From Nitrospira sp. (lineage in GTDB: Bacteria > Nitrospirota > Nitrospiria > Nitrospirales > Nitrospiraceae), in the NCBI GenBank assembly GCA_029194535.1, contig JARFXR010000001.1, forward strand, positions 1,806,721 to 1,870,720: 64,000 nt of DNA. Direction: 5' to 3'. The notes beneath the pieces are model-generated. The model worked only from the letters and a program-made list of their open reading frames with translations. It was not told the origin of the DNA and searched no databases. This document shows, one piece after another, positions 24,413 to 34,268 of the stretch (position 1 is the first letter of the stretch; each line of letters starts with the position of its first letter). The position numbers and the translations under genes are program-made.

Positions 24413-25363
24413 ATGACGCCCGTGACACATACCCGATCGAGGCTCGTGCTCGGCACCAGGGGCAGCAAGTTGGCCGTCTGCCAGAGCGAATGGGTCCAGG
24501 CGCGGCTGAAGGAACTTGCCCCGGATGTCGGCGTCACGTTGCGCCGTATCCAGACCTCCGGCGACAAAATCCTAGATGTGCCTCTGGCCAAGATCGGCGG
24601 CAAGGGACTCTTCGTGAAGGAGATCGAAGAGGCGCTGCTGCGCGGTGACATCGATCTGGCCGTGCACAGCATGAAAGATGTTCCGGCCGAATTGCAGCCC
24701 GGCCTGGCGCTGCTGTGCGTTCCCCGACGGGAGGATCCGAGGGACGCTCTGATCAGCCGGGATGCTCGGTCATTCAAAGATCTGCCGCAGGGGGCGCGGA
24801 TCGGGACAAGCAGTCTCCGCCGCCAGGCCCAATTGCTGCGGGCCAGGCCGGACTTCAAGATCGAAATGCTCCGCGGCAATCTCGATACGCGGCTCCGCAA
24901 GCTGCGCGAAGGCCAGTATGATGCGATCGTGTTGGCGGCGGCCGGGCTCCGGCGGTTGGGATGGGCGGAGGAGATTACGGAACTCTTGGATTTCGAGACT
25001 TGTCTCCCCGCGATCGGGCAAGGCGCGCTCGGCATCGAAGGTCGGGAGGACGACGACGTTGTCCGGTCGTTGTTGAGCGGACTGGAACATCACGCGACGA
25101 GGACGACCGTCATGGCTGAACGCGCGCTGCTTCGCCGCTTGCAGGGTGGCTGCCAGGTTCCGATCGCCGCGCACGCGACGATACTAGCTGGGGCTCGACT
25201 GTCGATTGATGCGCTTGTGGCCGGCTTGGACGGAACAGACATCGTCCGTGAACGAGCCGAAGGACCGGTGGAGGAGGCGGAGTCTCTCGGGGTCCGTGTG
25301 GGGGAACGTGTGTTGGCTCGCGGGGGCGACAAGATCCTACAGTCGATTTACGATAAGGCATGA
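24413..25363 (+). CDS. hemC: Porphobilinogen deaminase (hydroxymethylbilane synthase)
   Basis: Polymerises four porphobilinogens to hydroxymethylbilane; 316 aa. LVLGTRGSKLAVCQS opens the family domain, and the dipyrromethane cofactor cysteine is in LQGGCQVPIAAH. GTSSLRRQAQLLRARPD is also conserved. The start at 24413 is preferred because the family begins near it; 30 further in-frame codons upstream look like leader. Its stop overlaps the next start as ATGA. Confidence 0.95.
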   Translation: MTPVTHTRSRLVLGTRGSKLAVCQSEWVQARLKELAPDVGVTLRRIQTSGDKILDVPLAKIGGKGLFVKEIEEALLRGDIDLAVHSMKDVPAELQPGLALLCVPRREDPRDALISRDARSFKDLPQGARIGTSSLRRQAQLLRARPDFKIEMLRGNLDTRLRKLREGQYDAIVLAAAGLRRLGWAEEITELLDFETCLPAIGQGALGIEGREDDDVVRSLLSGLEHHATRTTVMAERALLRRLQGGCQVPIAAHATILAGARLSIDALVAGLDGTDIVRERAEGPVEEAESLGVRVGERVLARGGDKILQSIYDKA

Positions 25364-26931
25364 TGGACGGCGTGTACTCCGGTAAAGTCTATTTGGTCGG
25401 CGCCGGTCCCGGAGATCCCGGTCTCTTGACGCTCAAGGGGAAGGAGTGCCTTGAGCAGGCCGACGTGGTCCTGTACGATTATCTCGCGAATCCCGCCTTG
25501 CTCCAGTATGCGCCGGTAGAGGCCGAACGCATTTACGTCGGTCGTAGAGGTCGCGGCCGCTATCAGAATCAGGAGGACATCAATCGTGTGCTCATCGAGC
25601 GGGCGAGAGCGGGTGAGGTGATCGTCCGTTTGAAGGGAGGAGATCCGTTCGTGTTCGGTCGGGGCGGGGAAGAGGCGGAAGCCGTGGCGGCAGCTGGGAT
25701 CGACTTCGAGGTGGTGCCGGGGGTCAGCGCAGCGGTGGCCGTGCCGGCCTATGCCGGCATCCCGGTGACGCACCGCACCCTGGCCTCGATGGTGACGGTC
25801 GTCACCGGCCACGAGGATCCTTCGAAGCCAGGGACGGACTTGGACTGGACGAAGCTGGCGATGCTCCCCGGCACGCTCGTGTTTCTGATGGGCATGAAAA
25901 CGCTTCCCGCGATCGTGACGCGGCTCATTGAGCAAGGGCGTGCGGCGGACACGCCCGTCGCCGCCATCCGGTGGGGGTCGAGAGCGGATCAGCGCACGAT
26001 CTGCGGCACGCTTCGGGATATCGTGACGAAGGCGGCGGCTGCGAAATTCGAACCGCCGACCGTGATCGTCGTGGGCGAAGTCGTACGGTTGCGGAACCGG
26101 CTGAATTGGTTCGAGCGTCGGCCGCTGTTCGGCAAGCGGATCGCGGTTACTCGTCCCGAGAGCCAGGCGCGCGAATTCACGCAATTGCTGTCCGCCTACG
26201 GGGCGGAACCGGTCGTGGTGCCGACCATCCAAATCGCGCCGCCGCCGAGCTGGGACACGTTGGATCAGGCGATCGACCGCTTGGGGGACTATCGCTGGCT
26301 GATTCTGACCAGCGTCAACGGAGTGGGCCCGTTCATGAGTCGTCTGCGCGCGGCGGGCAAGGATGCGCGCGCCCTGTCCCATGTTCGGGTCTGTGCGATC
26401 GGTCCCAGGACGGCGCACGAGTTGGAGGCCCACGGAATCGTGCCGGACCTGATTCCGGCGCAGTATCAGGCGGAAGGGCTTCTGGAGGCGCTCGGCAACG
26501 AGCCGGTGCGAGGGAGTCGGGTGCTGATTCCCCGGGCGGAAACCGCACGGGAAATTCTTCCGGAGCGGCTGACGGCGATGGGAGCGCACGTGGACGTCAT
26601 TCCCGTGTATCGAACGGTTGCGCCGGTCGCGGCGCTGGATTGGTTCAAGGAGGAGATTGCGGCCGGGAGAATTCACTTGGTCACGTTCACGAGTTCATCC
26701 ACTGTCCACAATTTCGTGGCCCTCATCGGGGGAGTGGATACGGCCAGGCGCCTGATGAACAGCGTTCCCATAGGCTGCATCGGGCCGATCACGGCGGATA
26801 CCGCCGCAGAATATGGGCTTTCGGTCGCCGTCGTTCCGGAGGAGAACACAGTCCCCGCACTGACGGAGGCGATCGTACGGCATTTCGCCGGATCGGTGCA
26901 GGTCGCCTCCGCGTCGTCATCGCGTGAGTAA
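25360..26931 (+). CDS. Fused uroporphyrinogen-III C-methyltransferase / uroporphyrinogen-III synthase
   Basis: A 523-aa CobA-HemD fusion. Residues about 6-250 are the SAM-dependent methyltransferase making precorrin-2 (VYLVGAGPGDPGLLTLKG, then KGGDPFVFGRGGEEAEA and PVTHRTLASMVTVVTGHE). Residues about 258-515 are uroporphyrinogen-III synthase (RPESQAREFTQLL, LTSVNGV, HLVTFTSSSTVHNF). The fusion both closes the tetrapyrrole ring and diverts it to siroheme and corrinoids. Two tandem ATGs occur; the first overlaps the hemC stop. Confidence 0.95.
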   Translation: MMDGVYSGKVYLVGAGPGDPGLLTLKGKECLEQADVVLYDYLANPALLQYAPVEAERIYVGRRGRGRYQNQEDINRVLIERARAGEVIVRLKGGDPFVFGRGGEEAEAVAAAGIDFEVVPGVSAAVAVPAYAGIPVTHRTLASMVTVVTGHEDPSKPGTDLDWTKLAMLPGTLVFLMGMKTLPAIVTRLIEQGRAADTPVAAIRWGSRADQRTICGTLRDIVTKAAAAKFEPPTVIVVGEVVRLRNRLNWFERRPLFGKRIAVTRPESQAREFTQLLSAYGAEPVVVPTIQIAPPPSWDTLDQAIDRLGDYRWLILTSVNGVGPFMSRLRAAGKDARALSHVRVCAIGPRTAHELEAHGIVPDLIPAQYQAEGLLEALGNEPVRGSRVLIPRAETAREILPERLTAMGAHVDVIPVYRTVAPVAALDWFKEEIAAGRIHLVTFTSSSTVHNFVALIGGVDTARRLMNSVPIGCIGPITADTAAEYGLSVAVVPEENTVPALTEAIVRHFAGSVQVASASSSRE

Positions 26932-26970
26932 TTGGTAGACGGACTAATTCCTATAGGAGGACTTATTGCC

Positions 26971-27363
26971 ATGGTTCCTGTGAAATCGTTCATGGTGCCA
27001 AAAGACAAGTTCGTGACCGTGGAGCGTGATATGGACGCGCAGACCGCCGCGCGCATCATGAGAGATCGCGGCATCGGCAGCCTCTTTGTCACGAACGGCA
27101 AAGAGATCATCGGGATTCTCACTGATACCGACATGGTGCGGCGGGTGGTGGCGGCCGGGGCGGATACCCACAAGACGACGGTCGAGCAGATCATGTCGGC
27201 GCCCATCATGACGATCGAAGAGAGCAAAACCTTGCTGGACGCCAACGATCTCATGGCGCAGAGCCATCTTCGGCACCTGGGCGTGACGAAAGAGGGAAAA
27301 CTCGTCGGCATGATCTCCGTGCGCGATCTCGTCGTGTTCCTCACCAACCTGCCGAGGAAATAG
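26971..27363 (+). CDS. CBS-domain pair protein within the haem operon
   Basis: A 130-aa protein made only of two CBS domains (about 5-60 and 70-125), with [16 protein letters not shown] and [19 protein letters not shown]. It is a paralogue of the protein at 10-444. The start at 26971 is fixed by a strong AGGAGG ten bases upstream. It lies between cobA-hemD and hemB, four bases from the latter. That context suggests nucleotide-dependent tuning of tetrapyrrole synthesis, which is speculative. Confidence 0.87.
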   Translation: MVPVKSFMVPKDKFVTVERDMDAQTAARIMRDRGIGSLFVTNGKEIIGILTDTDMVRRVVAAGADTHKTTVEQIMSAPIMTIEESKTLLDANDLMAQSHLRHLGVTKEGKLVGMISVRDLVVFLTNLPRK

Positions 27364-27367
27364 CGCG

Positions 27368-28339
27368 ATGGCATTTCCCATCCAGCGATTGCGCAGGCTC
27401 AGGCAGCGTGAAGGGTTTCGGCGGATGGTGCGCGAGACGTCGCTGGCTCCCTCCGACTTCATCTATCCCCTGTTCGTCGTCGAGGGACGGGGTCGGAGCG
27501 AGGAGATCGTTTCGATGCCGGGACAGTTCCGCCGCTCAGTCGATCTCCTCATCAAGGAAGCGGGCGAGATCTTCGGATTGGGAATTCCGGCCGTCATCCT
27601 GTTCGGCGTTCCCGATCGTAAGGATGAGCGGGGGAGTTCCGGATTCGATCCCGACGGAATCGTGCAACGGGCGATCAGAGCGATCAAGGACAAGGTGCCG
27701 GATCTGGTCGTTGTGACGGATGTTTGCATCGACGAATATACGAGTCACGGCCATTGCGGCATCGTCAGGGATGGGTGCATCGTCAACGACGATACTTTGG
27801 AATGTCTGCGGGCCATGGCGCGGACCCATGCGCAGGCCGGAGCCGACATGGTAGCGCCGTCGGATATGATGGACGGGCGCGTGGCTGCGATCAGGGCGGA
27901 ACTGGACGGAGCCGGTTATCCCGATACGCCGATCATGGCCTATGCGGCCAAGTTTGCCTCGTGCTTCTATGCGCCGTTTCGGGATGCGGCGGCCTCGGCT
28001 CCGCAGTTCGGCGACCGCCAGTCCTACCAGATGGATCCGGCCAACCGCCGTGAAGCCCTCCGGGAAATCGCGCTCGACATCGAGGAGGGCGCGGACATCG
28101 TCATGGTCAAGCCGGCGCTGCCCTATCTCGATATCATCGCCGCCGCACGGACCTTCACCGATCTCCCGCTTGCCGCGTACCAGGTCAGCGGCGAATACAG
28201 CATGATCAAAGCTGCGGCGAAGGCCGGCTGGCTTGATGAGCCCCGGGCCATGATGGAATCATTGCTGGCGATCAAGAGGGCGGGGGCCGATCTGATTCTC
28301 ACGTATTTTGCGAAAGACGCCGTCCGGCTGCTTCGCTGA
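27368..28339 (+). CDS. hemB: Delta-aminolevulinic acid dehydratase (porphobilinogen synthase)
   Basis: Condenses two 5-aminolevulinates to porphobilinogen; 323 aa. The Schiff-base lysines are K195 in YAAKFASCF and K248 in [10 protein letters not shown]. The metal-binding stretch [14 protein letters not shown] has C120 and C130, but Asp122 where the zinc enzymes of E. coli and human have a third cysteine. The site may therefore prefer zinc with altered ligation or Mg. It sits downstream of hemA, hemC and cobA-hemD. Confidence 0.96.
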   Translation: MAFPIQRLRRLRQREGFRRMVRETSLAPSDFIYPLFVVEGRGRSEEIVSMPGQFRRSVDLLIKEAGEIFGLGIPAVILFGVPDRKDERGSSGFDPDGIVQRAIRAIKDKVPDLVVVTDVCIDEYTSHGHCGIVRDGCIVNDDTLECLRAMARTHAQAGADMVAPSDMMDGRVAAIRAELDGAGYPDTPIMAYAAKFASCFYAPFRDAAASAPQFGDRQSYQMDPANRREALREIALDIEEGADIVMVKPALPYLDIIAAARTFTDLPLAAYQVSGEYSMIKAAAKAGWLDEPRAMMESLLAIKRAGADLILTYFAKDAVRLLR

Positions 28340-28344
28340 CGACC

Positions 28345-29289
28345 ATGTTGACGGTGACGCGGGGATTAGCCGACGCGCAACCCAGGCCGTACGCCGTTGC
28401 TACGATCGGCAATTTCGACGGCCACCATCTCGGGCATCGCGCGCTGCTTGGAACCGTGGTGGACGCCGCGCGCCGTTCCGGCGGCACGTCGGTTGTCCTG
28501 ACGTTCGATCCGCATCCCGTGACGGTGTTGGCCCCCCAGGTCGCCCTGCGGTTCCTGACGAGTCCCGATGAAAAATTGGCGCGCCTGGAAGCCGCTGGCG
28601 TCGATGAAGTGGTGTTCATCGAGTTCACTCCCGCGCTTGCGTCCATGAGTCCGGAAGAGTTTGCCGAGTCGATCCTCTGTCGGCGACTGAAGCTCGCCGA
28701 AATCTTCGTCGGCCGGCATTTCGCGTTCGGGAAGGGGCGAGCCGGTCGGATCGCCGATCTCGAGCGCTACGGGGCAAAGCTCGGATTCGACGTTCACCCC
28801 TTTCCTCCCGTCACGCTGGATGGCGGGGTCGTCAGTTCCACGAGGATCAAACAGCTGATCCAAGCCGGCCAGATGGCAGATGCCGCCAGATTGTTGGGCC
28901 GATGGTATGCGGTGACAGGCGACGTGATTCCAGGCGCGCAGCGTGGACAGACGCTCGGCTGGCCCACGGCCAACCTCCGGCTTCCCCCGCAACGGGTGGT
29001 TCCTCCGGACGGCATTTACGCGGCTCGTGCGACGCAGGACGGAGCGACATATGATGCTGTGGCCTATATCGGGACCAGGCCGACCTTCGGCGGAGGCGAC
29101 CGGCTGCTCGAGGTCAACCTGCTGGATGAGAACCGGAACCTGTATGGGCGCCCGCTGACCGTGGAGTTTGTGGAACGTCTGAGGGGGGATCGGAATTTTG
29201 CCACAGCCGAAGCGCTGGTGGAACAAATCGATCAGGATGCCGCGCGGGCCAGAGAACGGCTGAAACGGGCGGCGGAAGAGGTACCGTAA
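28345..29289 (+). CDS. ribF: Bifunctional riboflavin kinase/FAD synthetase
   Basis: Makes FMN and FAD from riboflavin; 314 aa. The N-terminal nucleotidyltransferase motif is ATIGNFDGHHLGHRALL, with SSTRIKQLIQAG near 161-172. The C-terminal flavokinase domain has GQRGQTLGWPTANL-like sequence and YAARATQDG. Five bases after hemB. Confidence 0.95.
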   Translation: MLTVTRGLADAQPRPYAVATIGNFDGHHLGHRALLGTVVDAARRSGGTSVVLTFDPHPVTVLAPQVALRFLTSPDEKLARLEAAGVDEVVFIEFTPALASMSPEEFAESILCRRLKLAEIFVGRHFAFGKGRAGRIADLERYGAKLGFDVHPFPPVTLDGGVVSSTRIKQLIQAGQMADAARLLGRWYAVTGDVIPGAQRGQTLGWPTANLRLPPQRVVPPDGIYAARATQDGATYDAVAYIGTRPTFGGGDRLLEVNLLDENRNLYGRPLTVEFVERLRGDRNFATAEALVEQIDQDAARARERLKRAAEEVP

Positions 29290-29290
29290 C

Positions 29291-30748
29291 GTGGCGGCGC
29301 GGTCGGCTCGACCGACCAGGGCGGCTTTCTTCACGCGTGTCGTTCACGCCATTCGCGAGCAACGGCTTTTCTTTCCGGATCAGCATCTGCTGATCGCGCT
29401 CTCAGGCGGACCCGACTCCACGGCACTGGCTGCGGTGCTGATGCGGCTTGCGCCGGCGTGGCGGTTGCGGCTCACCGCGGTCCACGTCAATTATCGGCTT
29501 CGCGGAACAGAATCCGACGAAGACGAGGCCAGTGTGGCCTCGTTCTGCAAAGAGCGGAAACTGCCGTTGCGGATCCTGCGGCTCGCCGTCGTGAAGCGAC
29601 CCGGACAATCTTCAGTGCAAGCGCTGGCGCGCGAAGCCCGATACGATGCGATGAAGAAGCTGGCGATGGAGATTGGAGCCGATCGAATCGCGGTCGGCCA
29701 TACGGCCGATGATCAGGCAGAGACCATTTTGCTCTGGATGCTACGCGGGGCCGGGTTGACCGGGCTGGCCGGGATGCCGTCCATCCGCGATTCTATCGTC
29801 ATTCGCCCGCTCCTTTCGGTAACGCGAGTGCAGATTCTGGACTATCTCAAGCAGGAGAAGTTGCGCTATCGGCAGGACTCCAGTAACGCCACGGATCGCT
29901 ACAGGCGCAATCGCATCAGGCACGAGTTGATGCCGACCTTGCGGAGACTGTCTCCCAAGGTCGTCGCGCTGCTCCGGCAGTCGGGGGAACTGCTGCGGGA
30001 AGACGAGCGGTACCTGGATCAGGTAACTCGCGAGCACCTGTCCGGTTTGCTCAAACCGCAGAGTGGGGGAAGATTTCTGGTCGATGGACGAGCCTTCGCG
30101 CTTCTGCATCCCGCGTTGCAGCGGCGTGTCCTGCGGATGCTGTTGCGGAACCTCGAGGATTCCCAGCAGGCGCCGAGCGTCCGTGTGGTCGAGACGGCCA
30201 GGCGATTTCTCCTGTCCGGTCGCCGGCCGGTGTGCGTGCCGTATCGCAACGTGCATCTCAGACGTCGCGGTGAGTGGTTCGACATCGGCCACGGGAAACA
30301 TCCGGAGACGGGCATCGCTGGTCCGGAGCAGGTTGAAGTCCCGATTGCGGTGCCGTCCGTCGTGTCTTGGGCTGGCACCAATACGCAATTTCATGTACAA
30401 CTCCTGAGCAGGCAGGAAGTCGAGCCGTTTCTTCGAACCAAGATGCCGAACGAGGCGGTGTTCGATGCGGATCTTGTCGGGGCCCCTCTGGTCTTGCGCG
30501 GGTGGCGTCCCGGCGATCGGTTCCGGCCGGCCGGTATGAAGGGGAAAAGTAAGAAACTCCAAGACCTGTTCACGGACCTGAAACTTCCCCGGGACCGGCG
30601 AAACACCCTTCCCGTGCTGGCGGCACCCGAAGGCATTGTCTGGATTCCCGGCATCCGACAGGATGAGCGGTTCCTGGTTCGATCTCAGTCGACACGCTGT
30701 CTTCTGGTCACCATGATCGACCGGAGCGATGAAAAAGGAGAGCGATAG
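29291..30748 (+). CDS. tilS: tRNA(Ile)-lysidine synthase
   Basis: ATP-dependent enzyme that modifies C34 of tRNA-Ile(CAU) to lysidine so it reads AUA; 485 aa, full length with the C-terminal TilS domains (WRPGDRFRPAGMKGKSKKLQDL near 400-421). The P-loop is ALSGGPDSTALAAVL at about 36-50, and GHTADDQAETILLWMLRGAGLTGL is conserved. Start codon GTG, one base after the ribF stop. Confidence 0.95.
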   Translation: MAARSARPTRAAFFTRVVHAIREQRLFFPDQHLLIALSGGPDSTALAAVLMRLAPAWRLRLTAVHVNYRLRGTESDEDEASVASFCKERKLPLRILRLAVVKRPGQSSVQALAREARYDAMKKLAMEIGADRIAVGHTADDQAETILLWMLRGAGLTGLAGMPSIRDSIVIRPLLSVTRVQILDYLKQEKLRYRQDSSNATDRYRRNRIRHELMPTLRRLSPKVVALLRQSGELLREDERYLDQVTREHLSGLLKPQSGGRFLVDGRAFALLHPALQRRVLRMLLRNLEDSQQAPSVRVVETARRFLLSGRRPVCVPYRNVHLRRRGEWFDIGHGKHPETGIAGPEQVEVPIAVPSVVSWAGTNTQFHVQLLSRQEVEPFLRTKMPNEAVFDADLVGAPLVLRGWRPGDRFRPAGMKGKSKKLQDLFTDLKLPRDRRNTLPVLAAPEGIVWIPGIRQDERFLVRSQSTRCLLVTMIDRSDEKGER

Positions 30749-30749
30749 G

Positions 30750-31289
30750 ATGGAGCGAATCTTCGGTCGCCCGATTGTGACCCAGGAAGAGATGCGGACG
30801 CGCATCAAGGAACTCGGCAAACAGATTACGGCCGACTACGTCGGAAAGGACTTTGTTCTGGTGGGAGTCCTCAAGGGGGCCTATGCGTTCTATGCGGACT
30901 TGGCCCGCGCCATCCGGATACCGATGCGCGTCGACTTTCTCGTCGTCACCAGCTACGGGTCACGGGCGAGAACGTCCGGCAAGGTCAAGATTGTCACGGA
31001 GTTGACGGAAGACATCCAGGGGAGGGACGTCCTGTTAGTGGAAGACATCGTCGATTCGGGGCTCACCGCCCAATATTTGGTCAAGACGTTGGCGAAGAAG
31101 AAACCGCGATCGATCAAGGTCTGCACGTTATTGAGCAAGCCGGAACGGCGAACGGTCGACGTGGCGCTGGACTATGTGGGATTCAAGATTCCGAACCAGT
31201 ACGTGGTCGGGTACGGACTGGATTACCAGCAGAAATATCGGAACCTGCCGTATCTGGCCGTCTTGGATATGGAGGGAGAACAGGAATAG
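30750..31289 (+). CDS. hpt: Hypoxanthine phosphoribosyltransferase
   Basis: Purine salvage enzyme forming IMP/GMP from hypoxanthine/guanine and PRPP; 179 aa. The PRPP-binding loop is VLLVEDIVDSGLTAQYL near residues 95-111; FVLVGVLKGAYAFYADL is also typical. Start at 30750 chosen for the AAAGGAG upstream. The tilS-hpt-ftsH order is widely conserved in bacteria. Confidence 0.95.
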   Translation: MERIFGRPIVTQEEMRTRIKELGKQITADYVGKDFVLVGVLKGAYAFYADLARAIRIPMRVDFLVVTSYGSRARTSGKVKIVTELTEDIQGRDVLLVEDIVDSGLTAQYLVKTLAKKKPRSIKVCTLLSKPERRTVDVALDYVGFKIPNQYVVGYGLDYQQKYRNLPYLAVLDMEGEQE

Positions 31290-31303
31290 AGAACCCGCGG
31301 CGG

Positions 31304-31333
31304 TTGTCACCCTCGGCGCCCCTGTGGTAACAT
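31304..31333 (+). promoter_or_regulatory. Possible promoter of ftsH
   Basis: TTGTCA and TAACAT hexamers separated by 18 bases, about 57 bases before the ftsH start in the 100-base gap after hpt. This would allow ftsH to be expressed apart from the haem operon. Confidence 0.45.
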
Positions 31334-31389
31334 CTCAAAAGTTCAGAGTATTTCTCACCGCTCGATGGTGATCCCACAAGGAGTACCGG

Positions 31390-33201
31390 ATGAACTCCAG
31401 GGCGAAAAATCTTCTCTTCTGGGTCGTGGTCGGCCTGTTCATGATTTTGCTGTTCAATTTGTTCAGCGTGCCCACCCATGCTCCCGAAGAGGAGGTCATT
31501 TTCAGCGACTTCATGGCGAAGCTCGACAAGGGCGATATCGAGAAAGTCATCATTAAATCCAGCCATGTCAGCGCCGTGCTGAAGGATAAGACCCGCATCA
31601 GAACCTACACGGCGGAATATCCGGATTTTGTCAAAGTTTTGCGAGAGAAGGGGGTGCAGATCGAGGCTAAACCGCCTGATGAAAGCCCGTGGTATATCAC
31701 CTTCCTCGTGACGTGGGGTCCCTTCGTACTGTTCCTGGGCCTATGGTTTTTCCTGATGCGCCAGATGCAAATCGGGGGGAACAAGGCGCTGTCCTTCGGC
31801 AAGAGCCGGGCGAGGATGCTGACCGAAGAGCGGAAAAAAGTCACATTCTCGGATGTTGCCGGAATCGATGAAGCCAAGGAAGAAGTGCTGGAAATCATCG
31901 AGTTCCTGAAGGATCCGCGAAAGTTTCAGAAACTCGGCGGACGCATTCCCAAGGGCGTCTTGATCGTCGGGCCTCCCGGCACCGGCAAGACCCTGCTGGC
32001 CAAGGCGATCGCCGGGGAAGCCGGTGTGCCGTTCTTCAGCATCAGCGGATCCGACTTCGTGGAAATGTTCGTGGGAGTCGGAGCGTCCCGAGTTCGCGAT
32101 TTGTTCGAACAGGGGAAGAAGCACGCGCCGTGCATCATCTTTATCGACGAAATCGACGCCGTCGGTCGGCTCCGGGGGGCCGGTTTGGGCGGCGGTCACG
32201 ATGAGCGGGAGCAAACGCTCAACCAGCTGCTCGTTGAGATGGACGGTTTCGATACGACCGAGGGCGTCATCCTCATCGCAGCTACGAATCGGCCGGACGT
32301 GCTGGATCCTGCGCTTCTCCGCCCGGGCAGGTTTGACCGGCAGGTCGTGGTCAATCGTCCCGATTTGAGGGGGCGGTGCGAAATCCTCAAGGTGCATACC
32401 AAGAAAGTTCCGATTGCTCAGGACGTCGAACTGGAAAAGATCGCCAGGGGAACTCCCGGCTTCTCCGGCGCCGACCTGGAAAATCTGGTCAATGAGGCGG
32501 CGCTCTGGGCTGCTCGACAGAATAAGAAGGAAGTCGCGACGGTCGATTTCGAGATGGCGAAGGACAAAGTGCTCATGGGCGCGGAGCGCAAGAGCATGAT
32601 TTTAAGCGACGAAGAAAAGCGCACGACGGCCTACCATGAAGCCGGCCACGCGCTGATGGCCAAGCTCCTGCCGGGCACGGATCCGGTGCACAAAGTGACG
32701 ATCATCCCGCGCGGCCGGGCGTTGGGGGTCACCATGCAATTGCCCACCGATGATCGGCACAACTACTCCAAGGATTTTTTGTACAACAATCTGGCCATCC
32801 TCATGGGCGGCCGGGTTGCGGAAGAGCTGATCTTGAAGCACATTACGACCGGCGCCGGCAACGACATCGAACGGGCGACCGATTTGGCCAGGAAAATGGT
32901 CTGTGAATGGGGGATGAGTGAAAAGCTGGGTCCTCTCACCTTTGGCCGCAAGGAAGAGGAAATCTTCCTGGGCCGAGAACTGACCACGAAACGGGATTTC
33001 AGCGATCAAGTCGCCTTGGAAATCGACCTTGAAATCAAGCGGCTCGTTACGGAAAACTACGAACGAGCCAAACGGCTCTTGACCGAGCATATGTCGAGTC
33101 TCAAAGCGTTGGCGGAAGCCCTCTTGGAAAAGGAGGTGCTTGATGCGCCGGAGATCGATCATATTCTGATGCAATCTTCCTCACAGACGGTTCCTGCCTA
33201 G
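31390..33201 (+). CDS. ftsH: ATP-dependent zinc metalloprotease FtsH
   Basis: Membrane AAA+ protease for quality control of membrane and regulatory proteins; 603 aa. Two membrane segments (about 6-24 and 103-123) flank a periplasmic domain. Walker A is GPPGTGKT (about 194-201), Walker [12 protein letters not shown], and the zinc site HEAGH (about 416-420), with the third ligand in the ATDLARKMV region. Start supported by AAGGAG upstream. Confidence 0.97.
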   Translation: MNSRAKNLLFWVVVGLFMILLFNLFSVPTHAPEEEVIFSDFMAKLDKGDIEKVIIKSSHVSAVLKDKTRIRTYTAEYPDFVKVLREKGVQIEAKPPDESPWYITFLVTWGPFVLFLGLWFFLMRQMQIGGNKALSFGKSRARMLTEERKKVTFSDVAGIDEAKEEVLEIIEFLKDPRKFQKLGGRIPKGVLIVGPPGTGKTLLAKAIAGEAGVPFFSISGSDFVEMFVGVGASRVRDLFEQGKKHAPCIIFIDEIDAVGRLRGAGLGGGHDEREQTLNQLLVEMDGFDTTEGVILIAATNRPDVLDPALLRPGRFDRQVVVNRPDLRGRCEILKVHTKKVPIAQDVELEKIARGTPGFSGADLENLVNEAALWAARQNKKEVATVDFEMAKDKVLMGAERKSMILSDEEKRTTAYHEAGHALMAKLLPGTDPVHKVTIIPRGRALGVTMQLPTDDRHNYSKDFLYNNLAILMGGRVAEELILKHITTGAGNDIERATDLARKMVCEWGMSEKLGPLTFGRKEEEIFLGRELTTKRDFSDQVALEIDLEIKRLVTENYERAKRLLTEHMSSLKALAEALLEKEVLDAPEIDHILMQSSSQTVPA

Positions 33202-33404
33202 GCTCCGCTGAGTCTTTCGGCTGCTTCACGGGCGCTGGAGTGGCCGAAGGACGTCAACCCGGCGGAACCAACGAGTTGGTGGGCCGAGATTCATGTCCAC
33301 CACCTATTTCGTACGATTGTATTTCATGACCCGATGTGCAAGGCTGTGCCTCGCACTGGCTTTGCACGGGTGAATGTCGTCCGACCAGCGCCGGCAAGCA
33401 ACCG

Positions 33405-34268
33405 ATGGAATTGCACGCGGGAGATCGGGTGATCGCATGGCAGGAGCATCCCCTAGTCATGGGGATTCTCAATGTCACACCCGATTCGTTCTTCGACGGA
33501 GGTCGATTCGTCGATCCCGAGGCTGCGGTCTCTCATGCCGTACGGCTGGCGGAGGAAGGGGCGGACCTGTTGGACATCGGCGCCGAATCGACGAGGCCGG
33601 GGTCCGATTCCGTTGACGAGGAGGAAGAACGGCGCCGCCTCATTCCCGTCGTCGCAGCGGTTGCCAAGGCGGTGACGATTCCGATCTCGGTCGATACGTC
33701 GAAAGCATCGATCGCCCAGGCGGCGATCGATGCCGGGGCGGTCATCGTCAACGATGTGACCGCGATGCGCGGGGATCCGGCCATGCCGGGTGTGATTGCG
33801 CAAAGCCGAGCCGGCGTGGTCCTGATGCACATGCAAGGCGCGCCTCGGACCATGCAACAGGCTCCCTGTTACCGTGATGTGGCCCAGGACATATCCACCT
33901 TCTTTGCCGACCGCCTGCAGTACGCGGCCGACAGATTGATCTCCAGAAGCTGCATCATTCTTGATCCGGGCATCGGATTTGGTAAGCTCCTGAGGGATAA
34001 TCTGGATCTGCTGGCTGGGCTACGAAGTTTCGCGCGGTTCGAATGTCCAGTGTTGGTGGGGGTCTCTCGGAAAGCGTTCATCGGCACGCTCACTGGTCGT
34101 CCGGTTGAAGACCGTGGGTGGGGGACGGCGGCGGCCGTGGCCTTGGCCGTGGAGCATGGGGCACAAATCCTTCGGGTTCACGACGTTGGGGCGATGCGGG
34201 ACGTAGTGAGAGTCGCCACGGCGATTGCCCGACGACAGCACTTATCATTGCGGGAACAACATGCGTAA
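33405..34268 (+). CDS. folP: Dihydropteroate synthase
   Basis: Folate enzyme joining p-aminobenzoate to dihydropterin pyrophosphate; 287 aa from the chosen start. Motifs: [38 protein letters not shown] and [10 protein letters not shown]. The ribosome binding site is weak and the frame is open 23 codons further up, so the start is uncertain. The 203-base gap after ftsH shows no other feature I can identify. It overlaps glmM by eight bases. Confidence 0.94.
   Translation: MELHAGDRVIAWQEHPLVMGILNVTPDSFFDGGRFVDPEAAVSHAVRLAEEGADLLDIGAESTRPGSDSVDEEEERRRLIPVVAAVAKAVTIPISVDTSKASIAQAAIDAGAVIVNDVTAMRGDPAMPGVIAQSRAGVVLMHMQGAPRTMQQAPCYRDVAQDISTFFADRLQYAADRLISRSCIILDPGIGFGKLLRDNLDLLAGLRSFARFECPVLVGVSRKAFIGTLTGRPVEDRGWGTAAAVALAVEHGAQILRVHDVGAMRDVVRVATAIARRQHLSLREQHA

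Noticed and set aside
25348-26676. A 442-codon minus-strand frame opposite the cobA-hemD fusion
   Set aside because: Composition is arginine/histidine/proline-rich shadow sequence without motifs; the plus-strand gene is certain.
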